Source of the DNA: Thalassorhabdomicrobium marinisediminis
GTDB lineage: Bacteria > Pseudomonadota > Alphaproteobacteria > Rhodobacterales > Rhodobacteraceae
DNA: 64,000 bases
Direction: 5' to 3'
Assembly (NCBI RefSeq): GCF_003072065.1
Contig: NZ_QCYG01000006.1
Span: forward strand, 124,001 to 188,000
The translations under genes and the position numbers were made by a program. This document shows, in pieces, positions 55,189 through 63,654 of this stretch (position 1 is the first letter of the stretch; each line of letters opens with the position of its first letter). The notes beneath the pieces were generated by a model, which did no database searches, was not told the origin of the DNA, and saw only the letters and a program-made list of their open reading frames with translations.

Positions 55189-55382
55189 GCATGGCAGGTC
55201 TCCTGGCTTGCGGGTCATCGTGATCTGCGCCCTCCTTCCCGGTTTCCCAGTGGATATAGACGCACACTCACCGCTTACAGTCGCGGGGGCGGCTGTGGCA
55301 TTCGGCCTCCTGCATGGATCGGCCCGCACCACATTCCCATTTGATCCCCTGACCGGCTTGGCCGGACAGAATGGAACCATGC
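55189..55382 (-). ncRNA. cobalamin (adenosylcobalamin) riboswitch
   Basis: On the minus strand, in order: closing stem P1 GCATGG (55382-55377) pairing with CCATGC (55194-55189), then GGGAATGTGGTGCGG, the conserved core CCGCGACTGTAAGCGG, CCACTGGG and the B12-box region AAGCCAGGAGACCTGCC. These are the hallmark elements of the class. A short hairpin at 55160-55175 lies between the aptamer and the cbtB Shine-Dalgarno at 55150-55156 and may be part of the expression platform. High B12 is expected to shut off cbtB-cbtA. Confidence 0.96.
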
Positions 55383-55652
55383 CCTTTGTTTGTGCGTCGG
55401 GCGACGGCCCTGGGTCAAGGCTGTTTGCGGCGCTTGCCGTCAGAAACCGGCCGCGTGCGGCGGCGTCGGAGCCTCCGGCGGGAGTTTAGCGGGTCAGATG
55501 AAGCCGGGCGCACCACAATCCGCTGTGCGAGGCGCGTATATCTTGTGGGTAAATCGCCTATTTCGACCAGATAGGGTGTGGCTTCGTTGACTCAGGGCTG
55601 CGTGCGCGCGCAGCATGGAGGCTGGACAGAGAATCAACACGAGCAGCGCCCC
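55383..55652. other. intergenic region between riboswitch and smc
   Basis: It carries the riboswitch promoter (minus strand), repeat copy C, and presumably the smc promoter (plus strand). An AT-richer patch with TATATCTTGTGGGTAAATCG lies at 55539-55558. I see no gene in it. Confidence 0.5.
55464..55504 (+). repeat. intergenic repeat copy C upstream of smc
   Basis: A hairpin (55464-55469 with 55475-55480, loop AGCCT) is followed by GAGTTTA, three variable bases and GGTCAGATGAAG, matching copies A and B. Unlike the other copies it does not follow a same-strand stop codon closely. Confidence 0.7.
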
Positions 55653-58600
55653 ATGCGGTTTTCCCGCCTTCGTCTGAACGGCTTCAAGAGTTTCGTCGAT
55701 CCCACCGATCTGATCATTCAGGACGGGCTGACCGGCGTTGTCGGGCCGAACGGGTGCGGCAAGTCGAACCTGCTGGAAGCGCTGCGCTGGGTGATGGGCG
55801 AGAACCGCCCCACGGCGATGCGCGGCGGCGGCATGGAGGACGTGATCTTTGCTGGCGCCGCGACCCGGCCCGCGCGCAACTTCGCCGAAGTCAGCCTTGA
55901 GATCGACAACGCCGAACGTCTGGCGCCTGCGGCGTTCAATGACAGCGACAAGCTTGAGATCATCCGCCGGATCACCCGCGATGTGGGCTCGGCCTACAAG
56001 GTCGGCACCAAGGACGTTCGCGCCCGCGATGTGCAGATGCTGTTTGCGGATGCCTCTACGGGCGCGCATTCGCCCGCGCTGGTGCGGCAGGGGCAGATCG
56101 CCGAGCTGATCAACTCGAAGCCGAAAGCTCGTCGGCGGATACTTGAGGAAGCTGCGGGCATCTCGGGCCTGTATCAGCGTCGGCATGAGGCGGAGTTGAA
56201 GCTCAAGGGATCCGAGGCCAACCTCGCTCGGGTCGATGATGTGATCGAACAGCTTGCCAGCCAGTTGGGGCAACTGGCGCGGCAGGCGCGGCAAGCGGCA
56301 CGGTATCGCGCCATTGGTGAAGACCTGCGCCAGTCCGAGGGCCTGTTGCTCTACCGGCGCTGGAAAGAAGCGGATGAGGCCCGCGCCGCCGCCGATGAGG
56401 AATTGCGCGCGCGCACGACCGAGGCGGCGACCTCGGAAACCGCCGCGCGCCAGTCCGCCAAGGCGCGACAGTCGGCCGAAGAGGCCTTGCCGCCCCTGCG
56501 CGAGGAAGAAGCGATTGCCGCCGCCGTCCTGCAACGCCTTCACGTCCAGCGTGACACGCTGACCGATCAGGAAGCTCGCGCCAAACAGACCATCGAAACG
56601 CTCACCGCGCGGATCGAGCAACTGGCCCGCGACATGGCGCGTGAGGCGGAGTTGAACAAGGACGCGGGCGAGACCATCGACCGGCTCGACTGGGAAGCGC
56701 GCGAGATTGCCAAGGCCGGAGAGGGCCACGACGCCCGGCTGGAAGAGGCGCGCGAGGCCTCCACCGACGGGGCGCAGATTTTGGCGGACCGTGAGGCAGA
56801 TCTGGCGCAGTTGACCGAAGACGTCGCCCGTCTTGCGGCCCGTCACCAGTCGGCGCAGCGTCTGATCGATGACCACCGAAAAACGCTTGAGAAGAACGAG
56901 GCCGAGGCCCGTCGCGCCGTCGCGGCCCGTGCCGAGGCGACCGCCGCGCTGGAGAAGGCCGCGCAGGATTATGACGCGGCGCTGGCCGCCGAGACCACCG
57001 CCCGCGACGCCGCCGAAGAGGCCGAGATCACGCTGGCCGACGCGGAAGCCGCCCGCGCCGACACGCAAAGCCGCGAGGCCGACGCCCGCGCGCAACGCTC
57101 CGAGGCCGAGGGCGAGGCCAATGCGCTGCGGGCCGAAACGGCGGCGCTGGCCAAGCTGGTGGACCGCGACAGCTCGGAAGGCAGCCAAATTCTGGACCAG
57201 CTTCGTGTGAAGAGCGGCTATGAAAAGGCCCTTGGCGCGGCGCTGTCCGATGACCTCAAGGCGCCGGCGGTGACCCCGGACATGGGCTCGGGCTGGGTCG
57301 CCTTGCCGGGCTACCGCCAGCCGCAAACCCTGCCCGAGGGGGTGAAGGCGCTGACTAATTACGTCTCGGTGCCCGAGGTTCTGGTGCGCCGGATGGGGCA
57401 GGTGGGGCTGGTGGACGCCGCCGATGGCCCGCGCCTGCAGGCGGACCTTGGCCCCGGCCAGCGCCTCGTCTCGGTGGAAGGCGATCTGTGGCGCTGGGAC
57501 GGGTTCCGTGCGGCCGCCGAGGATGCGCCATCAGCCGCGGCCTTGCGTCTGCAGCAGCTCAACCGGCTGGAAGGGCTGAAAAAGGACCTCAACGACGCGA
57601 CAGCGAAGGCGGACGGTATGCGCCGCGCCCATGAGATGCTCACCGAGCAGCTGCGCGATTTGGCCGATGCGGAGAAATCCGCCCGCGAGGCCCGCCGCGC
57701 CGCCGACGGGGCGGTCGCCGACGCCAACCGCGCGCTGAGCCGCGCTGAGGCGGATCGCAACCTCGCCGCGGGCAAGCTGGAAAGCTCCGGTTTGGCCGTG
57801 TCGCGCCACGAGGAAGAGGCGATGGCCGCCCGCAAGGCGCTGTCCGAGGCAGAGCACAGCCAGCGCGGTCTGGGCAATCTCGATGACGCCCGCGCGCAGG
57901 TCGAAGATATCAAGATGACCGTTGAAGCCGCCCGCATGACCATGATGGCGAAGCGGTCCTCTTACGATGAGGTCCGGCGCGAGGGCGAGGCGCGGACCAA
58001 ACGTGCGCAGCAGATCACCAAGGAAATCAGCGGCTGGAAGCACCGGCTCGAGACCGCCAACAAACGCTCGGCCGAGTTGCAGGAGCGCAAGGATGCCTCG
58101 GAGGCGGAATTGGCAGAGGCGCTGACCGCGCCGGATGAGCTGGCCGCCAAACGCGCGGATCTGTCCGAGGCGATCGAGGAGGCCGAGGCGCGCCGTCGGG
58201 CGTCGGCGGACAAGCTGGCCGAAGCCGAAACCACCCTGCGCGAGGCGACCCACGCGGAACGCGACGCCGAACGTCTGGCCTCCGAGGCGAGAGAGGCCCG
58301 CGCCCGCGCGGAAGCCCGCGCCGACGCCGCCCGCGAAACCGTGACCGCCGCCGCCGAGCGCATCATGGAGGCGCAGGAAATCACGCCGGACAAGCTGCTT
58401 GAACAACTTGCCGTCGACCCGGACAAGATGCCCTCATCCGAGGCGATCGAGATCGACGTGAACCGGCTGAAACGTCAGCGCGACGCGCTGGGCGCGGTGA
58501 ACCTGCGGGCTGAGGAAGACGCCAAAGAGGTGCAGGACGAGCACGACCTTCTGGTCAAGGAGAAAACCGATCTGGAAGAGGCGATCCGCGCCCTGCGCAC

Positions 58601-59108
58601 CGGCATTGCATCGCTCAACAAGGAAGGGCGCGAACGTCTTTTGACCGCGTTCGAGCAGGTCAACGACAGTTTCGGCACACTCTTCACCCACCTGTTCGGC
58701 GGGGGGGAGGCTAAGCTGGTGCTGGTGGAATCCGATGATCCGCTTGAAGCGGGGCTGGAAATCATGTGCCAGCCGCCGGGCAAGAAGCTCAGCACGCTGA
58801 GCCTGCTGTCGGGGGGGGAGCAGACCTTGACGGCGATGGCGCTGATCTTTGCGGTCTTTCTTGCCAATCCCGCCCCGATCTGTGTGCTGGACGAGGTCGA
58901 CGCGCCATTGGACGACGCCAACGTCACCCGGTTCTGCGACCTGCTGGACGAGATGACGCGCCGCACGGACACCCGCTTTCTGATCATCACCCACCACGCG
59001 GTGACCATGAGCCGGATGGACCGCTTGTTCGGGGTGACCATGGGCGAACAGGGGGTGAGCCAGTTGGTGAGCGTGGACCTGAAAGCAGCCGAGACGCTGG
59101 TGGCCTAA
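55653..59108 (+). CDS. smc: chromosome segregation protein SMC
   Basis: An 1151-residue SMC ATPase that organises and segregates the chromosome with ScpA/ScpB. The N-terminal Walker A is VVGPNGCGKSNL (Lys37). Coiled coil from about 165 to 480 leads to a hinge (about 500-620, with KSGYEKALGAALSDDL) and back through Ala/Glu/Arg-rich coiled coil (620-960). The C-terminal head has the signature LSGGEQTLTAMAL (about 1052) and Walker B VLDEVDAPLDD (about 1078). Start MRFSRLRLNGFKSF is canonical; longer in-frame extensions are not needed. Confidence 0.97.
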   Translation: MRFSRLRLNGFKSFVDPTDLIIQDGLTGVVGPNGCGKSNLLEALRWVMGENRPTAMRGGGMEDVIFAGAATRPARNFAEVSLEIDNAERLAPAAFNDSDKLEIIRRITRDVGSAYKVGTKDVRARDVQMLFADASTGAHSPALVRQGQIAELINSKPKARRRILEEAAGISGLYQRRHEAELKLKGSEANLARVDDVIEQLASQLGQLARQARQAARYRAIGEDLRQSEGLLLYRRWKEADEARAAADEELRARTTEAATSETAARQSAKARQSAEEALPPLREEEAIAAAVLQRLHVQRDTLTDQEARAKQTIETLTARIEQLARDMAREAELNKDAGETIDRLDWEAREIAKAGEGHDARLEEAREASTDGAQILADREADLAQLTEDVARLAARHQSAQRLIDDHRKTLEKNEAEARRAVAARAEATAALEKAAQDYDAALAAETTARDAAEEAEITLADAEAARADTQSREADARAQRSEAEGEANALRAETAALAKLVDRDSSEGSQILDQLRVKSGYEKALGAALSDDLKAPAVTPDMGSGWVALPGYRQPQTLPEGVKALTNYVSVPEVLVRRMGQVGLVDAADGPRLQADLGPGQRLVSVEGDLWRWDGFRAAAEDAPSAAALRLQQLNRLEGLKKDLNDATAKADGMRRAHEMLTEQLRDLADAEKSAREARRAADGAVADANRALSRAEADRNLAAGKLESSGLAVSRHEEEAMAARKALSEAEHSQRGLGNLDDARAQVEDIKMTVEAARMTMMAKRSSYDEVRREGEARTKRAQQITKEISGWKHRLETANKRSAELQERKDASEAELAEALTAPDELAAKRADLSEAIEEAEARRRASADKLAEAETTLREATHAERDAERLASEAREARARAEARADAARETVTAAAERIMEAQEITPDKLLEQLAVDPDKMPSSEAIEIDVNRLKRQRDALGAVNLRAEEDAKEVQDEHDLLVKEKTDLEEAIRALRTGIASLNKEGRERLLTAFEQVNDSFGTLFTHLFGGGEAKLVLVESDDPLEAGLEIMCQPPGKKLSTLSLLSGGEQTLTAMALIFAVFLANPAPICVLDEVDAPLDDANVTRFCDLLDEMTRRTDTRFLIITHHAVTMSRMDRLFGVTMGEQGVSQLVSVDLKAAETLVA

Positions 59109-59145
59109 GTGCTGCGCGGTCTGTGGTGCGACGGCGGTTGTGCCC

Positions 59146-60039
59146 TTAGAACGGCAGGGCTTCGACCTTGTCGCGCAGGTTCAGCTTCGCTTCCACAAGC
59201 AAACCCTCGCCGCGCAGGGCGTCGATCAATTCCGGGCTTGCCACTTGCGTGGCGTCGTAGAACGCGGCGATCTCATCTGCCGTGGCGCCGTCCAGATGCG
59301 CGGCGAGCGGCGGGTTGAACCGATAGGCGCCCTTCGTCACGCGATGGGGCAGCGCCGCCTCCCACGTGGCGCGGTCCTGTGCGTGGAAATGCAGCACGAC
59401 GATCTCGGGGTGGGTGGGCAGTTTGAGCGGTGGTGCGTCCTTGCCGAAAGAGCCTGCATGAATCTTCGGGACCAACCCCGCAACCCCGGTGCGAAACAGG
59501 CTTTTGCCAGCCCGGTGGCTGAGCATGTTCGACGGCAGCAGCGCAGCATAGGCGCCCAGCACTGCCCATTTGCGTTCTTCTACCATGCCCGCGGGGAACG
59601 GCAGGCGGAACTGCCTAGCGGTGAAAATGTCGTCTTTCAGCGTCGGATCATGCAGCGCCTCAGCCGGGCGCACCCGCAGAAACGGAGCGTCGCCGGACCA
59701 GTCGTCAAGAATGTCCGAGATGGGCCGTTGTGGCAGGAGGTATTCGTCCACATCCACGTGCGCCAGCACCGGAAGGTCAGTCGCCCGATAGGCGCGCTGC
59801 ATGTTGTAAACCTGCCGCGGCTCCTGCTTGTCCGGTCTTCGCCCTGCATCCGCCCAATAGGCGTCGTCGCACAGCACCGCCTCGACCCGGTCCAACTGGT
59901 TCAGAACACTGGCCGAGATCGCATCGGCATCGTCCAGATGCAGCCAGATGTGCGTCGCGCCAAGGTGGCGATACCACGCCACGAACGCCAGGAGCTGGGC
60001 AAGGGGCGCCTTCGCCGTGCAGCAGACGCCCCACTGCAT
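59146..60039 (-). CDS. glycosyltransferase family 2-like protein
   Basis: A 297-residue putative glycosyltransferase of the GT2/GT92-like type. Landmarks are LAFVAWYRHLGATHIWLHLDD at the start, the acidic DVDEYLLP motif that would bind the nucleotide-sugar metal, and the later LHFHAQD segment. No signal or transmembrane segment, so it acts in the cytoplasm. It starts next to the MltB-type transglycosylase stop and is probably in its operon. The acceptor is unknown. Confidence 0.85.
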   Translation of the reverse strand: MQWGVCCTAKAPLAQLLAFVAWYRHLGATHIWLHLDDADAISASVLNQLDRVEAVLCDDAYWADAGRRPDKQEPRQVYNMQRAYRATDLPVLAHVDVDEYLLPQRPISDILDDWSGDAPFLRVRPAEALHDPTLKDDIFTARQFRLPFPAGMVEERKWAVLGAYAALLPSNMLSHRAGKSLFRTGVAGLVPKIHAGSFGKDAPPLKLPTHPEIVVLHFHAQDRATWEAALPHRVTKGAYRFNPPLAAHLDGATADEIAAFYDATQVASPELIDALRGEGLLVEAKLNLRDKVEALPF

Positions 60040-61203
60040 TTACAGCGCGTTCAACAGGGCCGGCGTGGGCCAGGCGTCGGCGGGCATCCCAAGACGCTGT
60101 TGTTCCGCCTGAATGGCGATCCGCGTGTTCGCGCCGATGATCCCGTCCGCGCCGCCCACGTCGTGGCCGCGCGCTTGCACCTTGCGCTGCAGCTCCTGAA
60201 TCTGCTCACCGCTCAGGCCGGGGTCGGGGTTGCCCGCGTTATAGACGGGTGCGCCCTCCAGCCGGGTGCCGAAATAGGCGGCTGTCAGCACATAGACGAA
60301 GGACTGGTTCCATTCGAAATACACATCGAAGTTCGGATAGGCGAGGAACGCCGGACCCTTGCGCCCCATGGGCAGGATCAGCGACGCGGGAAGCTCCGCC
60401 AGTTCGCCGGTGCGCGCCTTGACCCCCATGGCGGCCCAGTCCGAGGCGGGGCGCTTGGTGTCGATTCCAGAGAGGGACCAGTCCATTTCGGCCGGAACCG
60501 TAACCTCTTGCAGCCAGGGCTCGTTCGGGCGCCACCCCAGCGAGGAAAGGACAGAAGCGCCCGACAGCAAAGCATCGGCGGGCGAGGTCTTCAACAGAAC
60601 CCGCCCGTCGCCGTCCCCGTCGCGGCCGTTCTCGATGATGTCGCCGGGCAGCATCTGCACCATGCCGATCTCACCGGCCCAAGCGCCTGTGGTGGTCGCG
60701 GGGTCCAGCTCACCGCGCTTGTAAAGCTCCATCGCCGCGAAGACCTGCGGGCGGAACAGCTCCGGCCGGCGGCAGTCGTGGGCGAGCGTCACCAGCGCGT
60801 TGACCGTGTTGAAATCGCCTTGCACTGCGCCGTAATCGGTCTCGAACGCCCAGAAGGCCAGCAAGACACCCCGGGGAATGCCGAATTCGGCTTCGATCCT
60901 GTCAAAAATAGCGTCTTGTCGCTGCGCCTGCGCGCGGCCGTTCTCGATCCGGTTGTTCGAGATCAGACGCCGGGAAAAGTCGATGAAGTCACGCTGGAAC
61001 ACGCCCTGCGCCCGGTCCGCGCGGATCACCGCGTCGTCAAGGCGTGCGCCGGACAGGAACGCCTGCGCCGTGGCGCGGTCGATCCCGTGGCTTTCGGCTT
61101 CTTCGACCAGACCCGCCTTGAACGACGACAGCGACCCGCCGCAGGTCTGCGCGGCAAGCGGGCCAGCCACAAGGGTCAGCGCAAGGGTGAGTGGTTTGAA
61201 CAT
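60040..61203 (-). CDS. lytic murein transglycosylase (MltB family) with peptidoglycan-binding domain
   Basis: A 387-residue secreted protein. A signal peptide (MFKPLTLALTLVAGPLAAQ) precedes the MltB/SLT_2 catalytic domain, with Glu in FWAFETDYGAVQG and the GEIGMVQMLPGDI motif. The C-terminus is a PG_binding_1 domain (about 325-387: LSGEQIQELQRKVQARG, then DGIIGANTRIAI). It cleaves peptidoglycan in the periplasm. CAGGAG precedes the ATG. The GT2-like gene follows directly. Confidence 0.93.
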   Translation of the reverse strand: MFKPLTLALTLVAGPLAAQTCGGSLSSFKAGLVEEAESHGIDRATAQAFLSGARLDDAVIRADRAQGVFQRDFIDFSRRLISNNRIENGRAQAQRQDAIFDRIEAEFGIPRGVLLAFWAFETDYGAVQGDFNTVNALVTLAHDCRRPELFRPQVFAAMELYKRGELDPATTTGAWAGEIGMVQMLPGDIIENGRDGDGDGRVLLKTSPADALLSGASVLSSLGWRPNEPWLQEVTVPAEMDWSLSGIDTKRPASDWAAMGVKARTGELAELPASLILPMGRKGPAFLAYPNFDVYFEWNQSFVYVLTAAYFGTRLEGAPVYNAGNPDPGLSGEQIQELQRKVQARGHDVGGADGIIGANTRIAIQAEQQRLGMPADAWPTPALLNAL

Positions 61204-61298
61204 AAAGGCTCCTGTCATTTCATCGCCAACCTAACGCAGCCGCGCGCCGCTTCAAGGCGCGGGTGGGGGCGTGGGATCATCTGGGGCCTGCGCCGCCG

Positions 61299-62195
61299 CT
61301 ATCCAATAGCAACGAGCAGGGCGATGCCAAGCAGTGCCAACGCCCAGACCCGCCAAAGCAGACCCACGGCGCGGTCGATGTCATCCGCGCCCGCGTCCTT
61401 TCGCCCCCGCGCGTGGACCCACGGAAAATCCTGCATCTGCCCGTCATAGCTGCGCGGGCCGGACAGGGCGACGTCCAGCGCGGGCGCCATCGCGGCTTCC
61501 GGCCAGCCCGCGTTGGGCGAGCGGTGCAGCGCCGCATCGCGCGCAATCGCCCCCCGGGACGCCGCCCCGCCCGAGACCGCCCAGATCAGCGCCGCCGTCA
61601 GACGCGCGGGCACCCAGTTGAGCAGATCGTCCAGCCGCGCCGCCGCCCAGCCGAAAGCTTCATACCGGGGGGTGCGGTAGCCGATCATGCTGTCGGCGGT
61701 GTTGATGATCTTGTAGGTCAGTAGTCCGGGCAGACCGGCAAGGGCGAACCAGAACAGCGGTGCGATCACACCGTCGCTGAGGTTCTCGGCCGCGCTTTCG
61801 ATGGCGGACCGTGCCACCGCCGGCCCGTCCATGTCGCGCACATCGCGCCCGACGATCATCGCCACCGCGCGGCGGGCGTCGCCTAGGGACAGGCGCAGCG
61901 CGTCCGCGACCCGCGCGACGTGTTCCGCAAGCGACCGTTGCGCCAACAGCATGGCCCCGACGATCACCTCGACCCACCAACCGGGCACGGCAGCAAGCAA
62001 CACGCCCAGCCCCGCGGCGACCAGTACCAGCAGCAGCACCGCGACGACGCCCGAGGTGCGGGTGAGCTTGTTTAGCCGTCCATCAAGGGCGGAAACCATG
62101 CGCCCCATGAGCACGGCCGGATGCGGTACGCGGGACCAGAGCCATCGTGGCTCACCCAGAAGCGCATCCAGCAGCATCGCCAGAAGAACGGCCAT
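61299..62195 (-). CDS. cobD: adenosylcobinamide-phosphate synthase (CobD/CbiB)
   Basis: A 298-residue integral membrane enzyme that attaches the aminopropanol linker to adenosylcobyric acid. Family blocks are [19 protein letters not shown] near the N-terminus, [36 protein letters not shown] and [17 protein letters not shown]. About five transmembrane helices. Its ATG overlaps the cobC stop by one base. It is the third gene of the DUF1636-cobC-cobD operon. Confidence 0.96.
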   Translation of the reverse strand: MAVLLAMLLDALLGEPRWLWSRVPHPAVLMGRMVSALDGRLNKLTRTSGVVAVLLLVLVAAGLGVLLAAVPGWWVEVIVGAMLLAQRSLAEHVARVADALRLSLGDARRAVAMIVGRDVRDMDGPAVARSAIESAAENLSDGVIAPLFWFALAGLPGLLTYKIINTADSMIGYRTPRYEAFGWAAARLDDLLNWVPARLTAALIWAVSGGAASRGAIARDAALHRSPNAGWPEAAMAPALDVALSGPRSYDGQMQDFPWVHARGRKDAGADDIDRAVGLLWRVWALALLGIALLVAIG

Positions 62196-63169
62196 CAGCG
62201 CAGACCTGTCAGCGCGGCTTCCAGCTGGTCCCACCGGTCCGGCGCAGGCAGGCCGAGCCGCAGCCACGTTCGCGAATAGGGGAAGATGCGGCTCCAGACG
62301 TGATGTTCCGCCAGATGGGTCTGGGCTTGCGCCGCGTCTTTCACCTCGTAAAGTCGAAACAGGTCGGTTCCGCCCACCACCCTCGCCCCGCTGCGACGCA
62401 AAAGCCCGTCCAGCCGTGCTGCATCCTCGGCCAACCGCGCGCGCGTGGCCTCAGCCCAGTCGTGATCCTCCAGCGCCCGCGCGCCGATTTCCAGCGCAGG
62501 CCCGGCGACGGCCCAGGGGCCAAGGCGGTCGGTCAGGTCGGCGGCCACCGCAGGTGCGCAGATCGCGAAGCCAAGGCGCAGGCCCGCCAGCCCCCAGAAT
62601 TTTCCGAAACTCTTGAGGATGATCCGGTTCGGGTCAGTGTCTCCGACGTAGCTGGCCTCGGGCGTTACGTCGCAGAAGCTCTCGTCGATGATCGTCACGC
62701 CCGCCTGCTCCTCATCGGGCCCGAGCCGCCCGTCCGGGTTGTTCGGGTGCACGATCACACGGGCCGACGCGGGGCCTTGCGGGTGCACCTGCCAGCCCTG
62801 TGCGCGAAACGCCGCCGCGTGTTCGTTGTAGGTCGGACCGGGGATGCTGACGTCCTTGGCGGGATGGCCCGCGCCGGTCCCCTGCATCTGCGCCACCACG
62901 GCGGGCATCTGCGCGATCAGCGCGGAGGCGCCGTTGGCGGCCACGATCCCCGCCCCCTCGGGCACGGACCAGAACGCGCGCGCGGCGCTGAGCAAGCGGT
63001 CCATGGCCGCTTGATCGGGCAGGGCGGTCCAGGCCTCGGCCCCGATCCGGCCCACCGGATAAGGCACCGGATTGATCCCCGTGCTCAGGTCCAGCCAGCC
63101 CTCGCGGGTGCCACCAAAGGCCGCGACCGCCGCATCCAGCCCGCCCCCGTGATCGCGCTTTTTGCTCAT
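62195..63169 (-). CDS. cobC: CobC: threonine-phosphate decarboxylase-type PLP enzyme of cobalamin synthesis
   Basis: A 324-residue class I/II PLP aminotransferase-fold protein. In Pseudomonas denitrificans nomenclature CobC works with CobD in aminopropanol-phosphate supply. The N-terminal [14 protein letters not shown] and [14 protein letters not shown] segments, [20 protein letters not shown] and the PLP-lysine motif [17 protein letters not shown] define the family. It overlaps the DUF1636 stop at its start (ATGA) and cobD at its end. Slightly shorter than the E. coli CobD equivalent. Confidence 0.95.
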   Translation of the reverse strand: MSKKRDHGGGLDAAVAAFGGTREGWLDLSTGINPVPYPVGRIGAEAWTALPDQAAMDRLLSAARAFWSVPEGAGIVAANGASALIAQMPAVVAQMQGTGAGHPAKDVSIPGPTYNEHAAAFRAQGWQVHPQGPASARVIVHPNNPDGRLGPDEEQAGVTIIDESFCDVTPEASYVGDTDPNRIILKSFGKFWGLAGLRLGFAICAPAVAADLTDRLGPWAVAGPALEIGARALEDHDWAEATRARLAEDAARLDGLLRRSGARVVGGTDLFRLYEVKDAAQAQTHLAEHHVWSRIFPYSRTWLRLGLPAPDRWDQLEAALTGLR

Positions 63170-63534
63170 TCCGGGAGAGGCTGGTGACGGGACACGAAAT
63201 GCCCCTTCACACCCTGTGGCCATTCTCGATAGGGGACCTGTCCGGTCTCGGATGCGGCATGTTTGGCGGCATAGTCGACGATGGCCTGCGCGTCCTCTTC
63301 CTCGGGCAGGAAGCTGCCTAGCGAGTAATTGATCTTGCCCGCCGCCTGCACGGTGATGTTGCAGGCCCGCACGCAGCCCATGGTGCAGGACACGCGGCGC
63401 GTGCGCACATTTTCAGCCGATGCGGCCGCTTGCTCGACCAGTTCGGCCAAAGCCTCGCCGTCGGTCCGCTCCATGGCGGTCTGGTCCCAGCCGTCGCGCT
63501 TGCAGGTGTCGCAGATCGTAATCCAGGTGGTCAT
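63166..63534 (-). CDS. DUF1636-family small Cys-rich protein (copy 2)
   Basis: A 122-residue paralogue of the protein at 54 kb. Cysteines are Cys8 and Cys11 (CDTC), and Cys50, Cys54 and Cys58 (SCTMGCVRAC), so it has one more Cys than copy 1. NITVQAAGKINYSLGSF follows as the beta strand region of a thioredoxin-like ferredoxin fold. The gene is translationally coupled (ATGA) to cobC, which ties the family firmly to cobalamin synthesis in this genome. The biochemical role is not established. Confidence 0.85.
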   Translation of the reverse strand: MTTWITICDTCKRDGWDQTAMERTDGEALAELVEQAAASAENVRTRRVSCTMGCVRACNITVQAAGKINYSLGSFLPEEEDAQAIVDYAAKHAASETGQVPYREWPQGVKGHFVSRHQPLPE

Positions 63535-63599
63535 GGCGCAGCCCTTCGTTGCTTCGGCAGGACTAAAACCGGAAAGCCGGCCACACCGCAAGCGACAAA

Positions 63600-63638
63600 G
63601 GAGAGCCACCCGCCCACGGGTAGGGGCGGGGGCTCTCC
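63600..63638 (-). terminator. strong hairpin terminator after the hydroquinone-reductase-like gene
   Basis: Outer stem GGAGAGCC/GGCTCTCC (63600-63607 with 63631-63638) continues into an inner CCCGCCC/GGGCGGG stem (63609-63615 with 63624-63630) after a one-base mismatch. On the minus strand it begins 17 bases after the stop at 63655 and is followed by CTTTG. It separates that gene from the DUF1636-cobC-cobD operon. Confidence 0.7.
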
Positions 63639-63654
63639 GGCTCCGCCGTCCGCC

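Noticed and set aside
55494-57326. Minus-strand open frame of about 610 codons opposite smc
   Set aside because: Antisense shadow of the SMC head, coiled coil and hinge start. Low-complexity Gly/Leu/Arg composition and no motifs.
59140-61449. Plus-strand open frame of about 769 codons opposite the glycosyltransferase and MltB genes
   Set aside because: It spans two well-supported minus-strand genes and their junction and has no domain, so it is a shadow.
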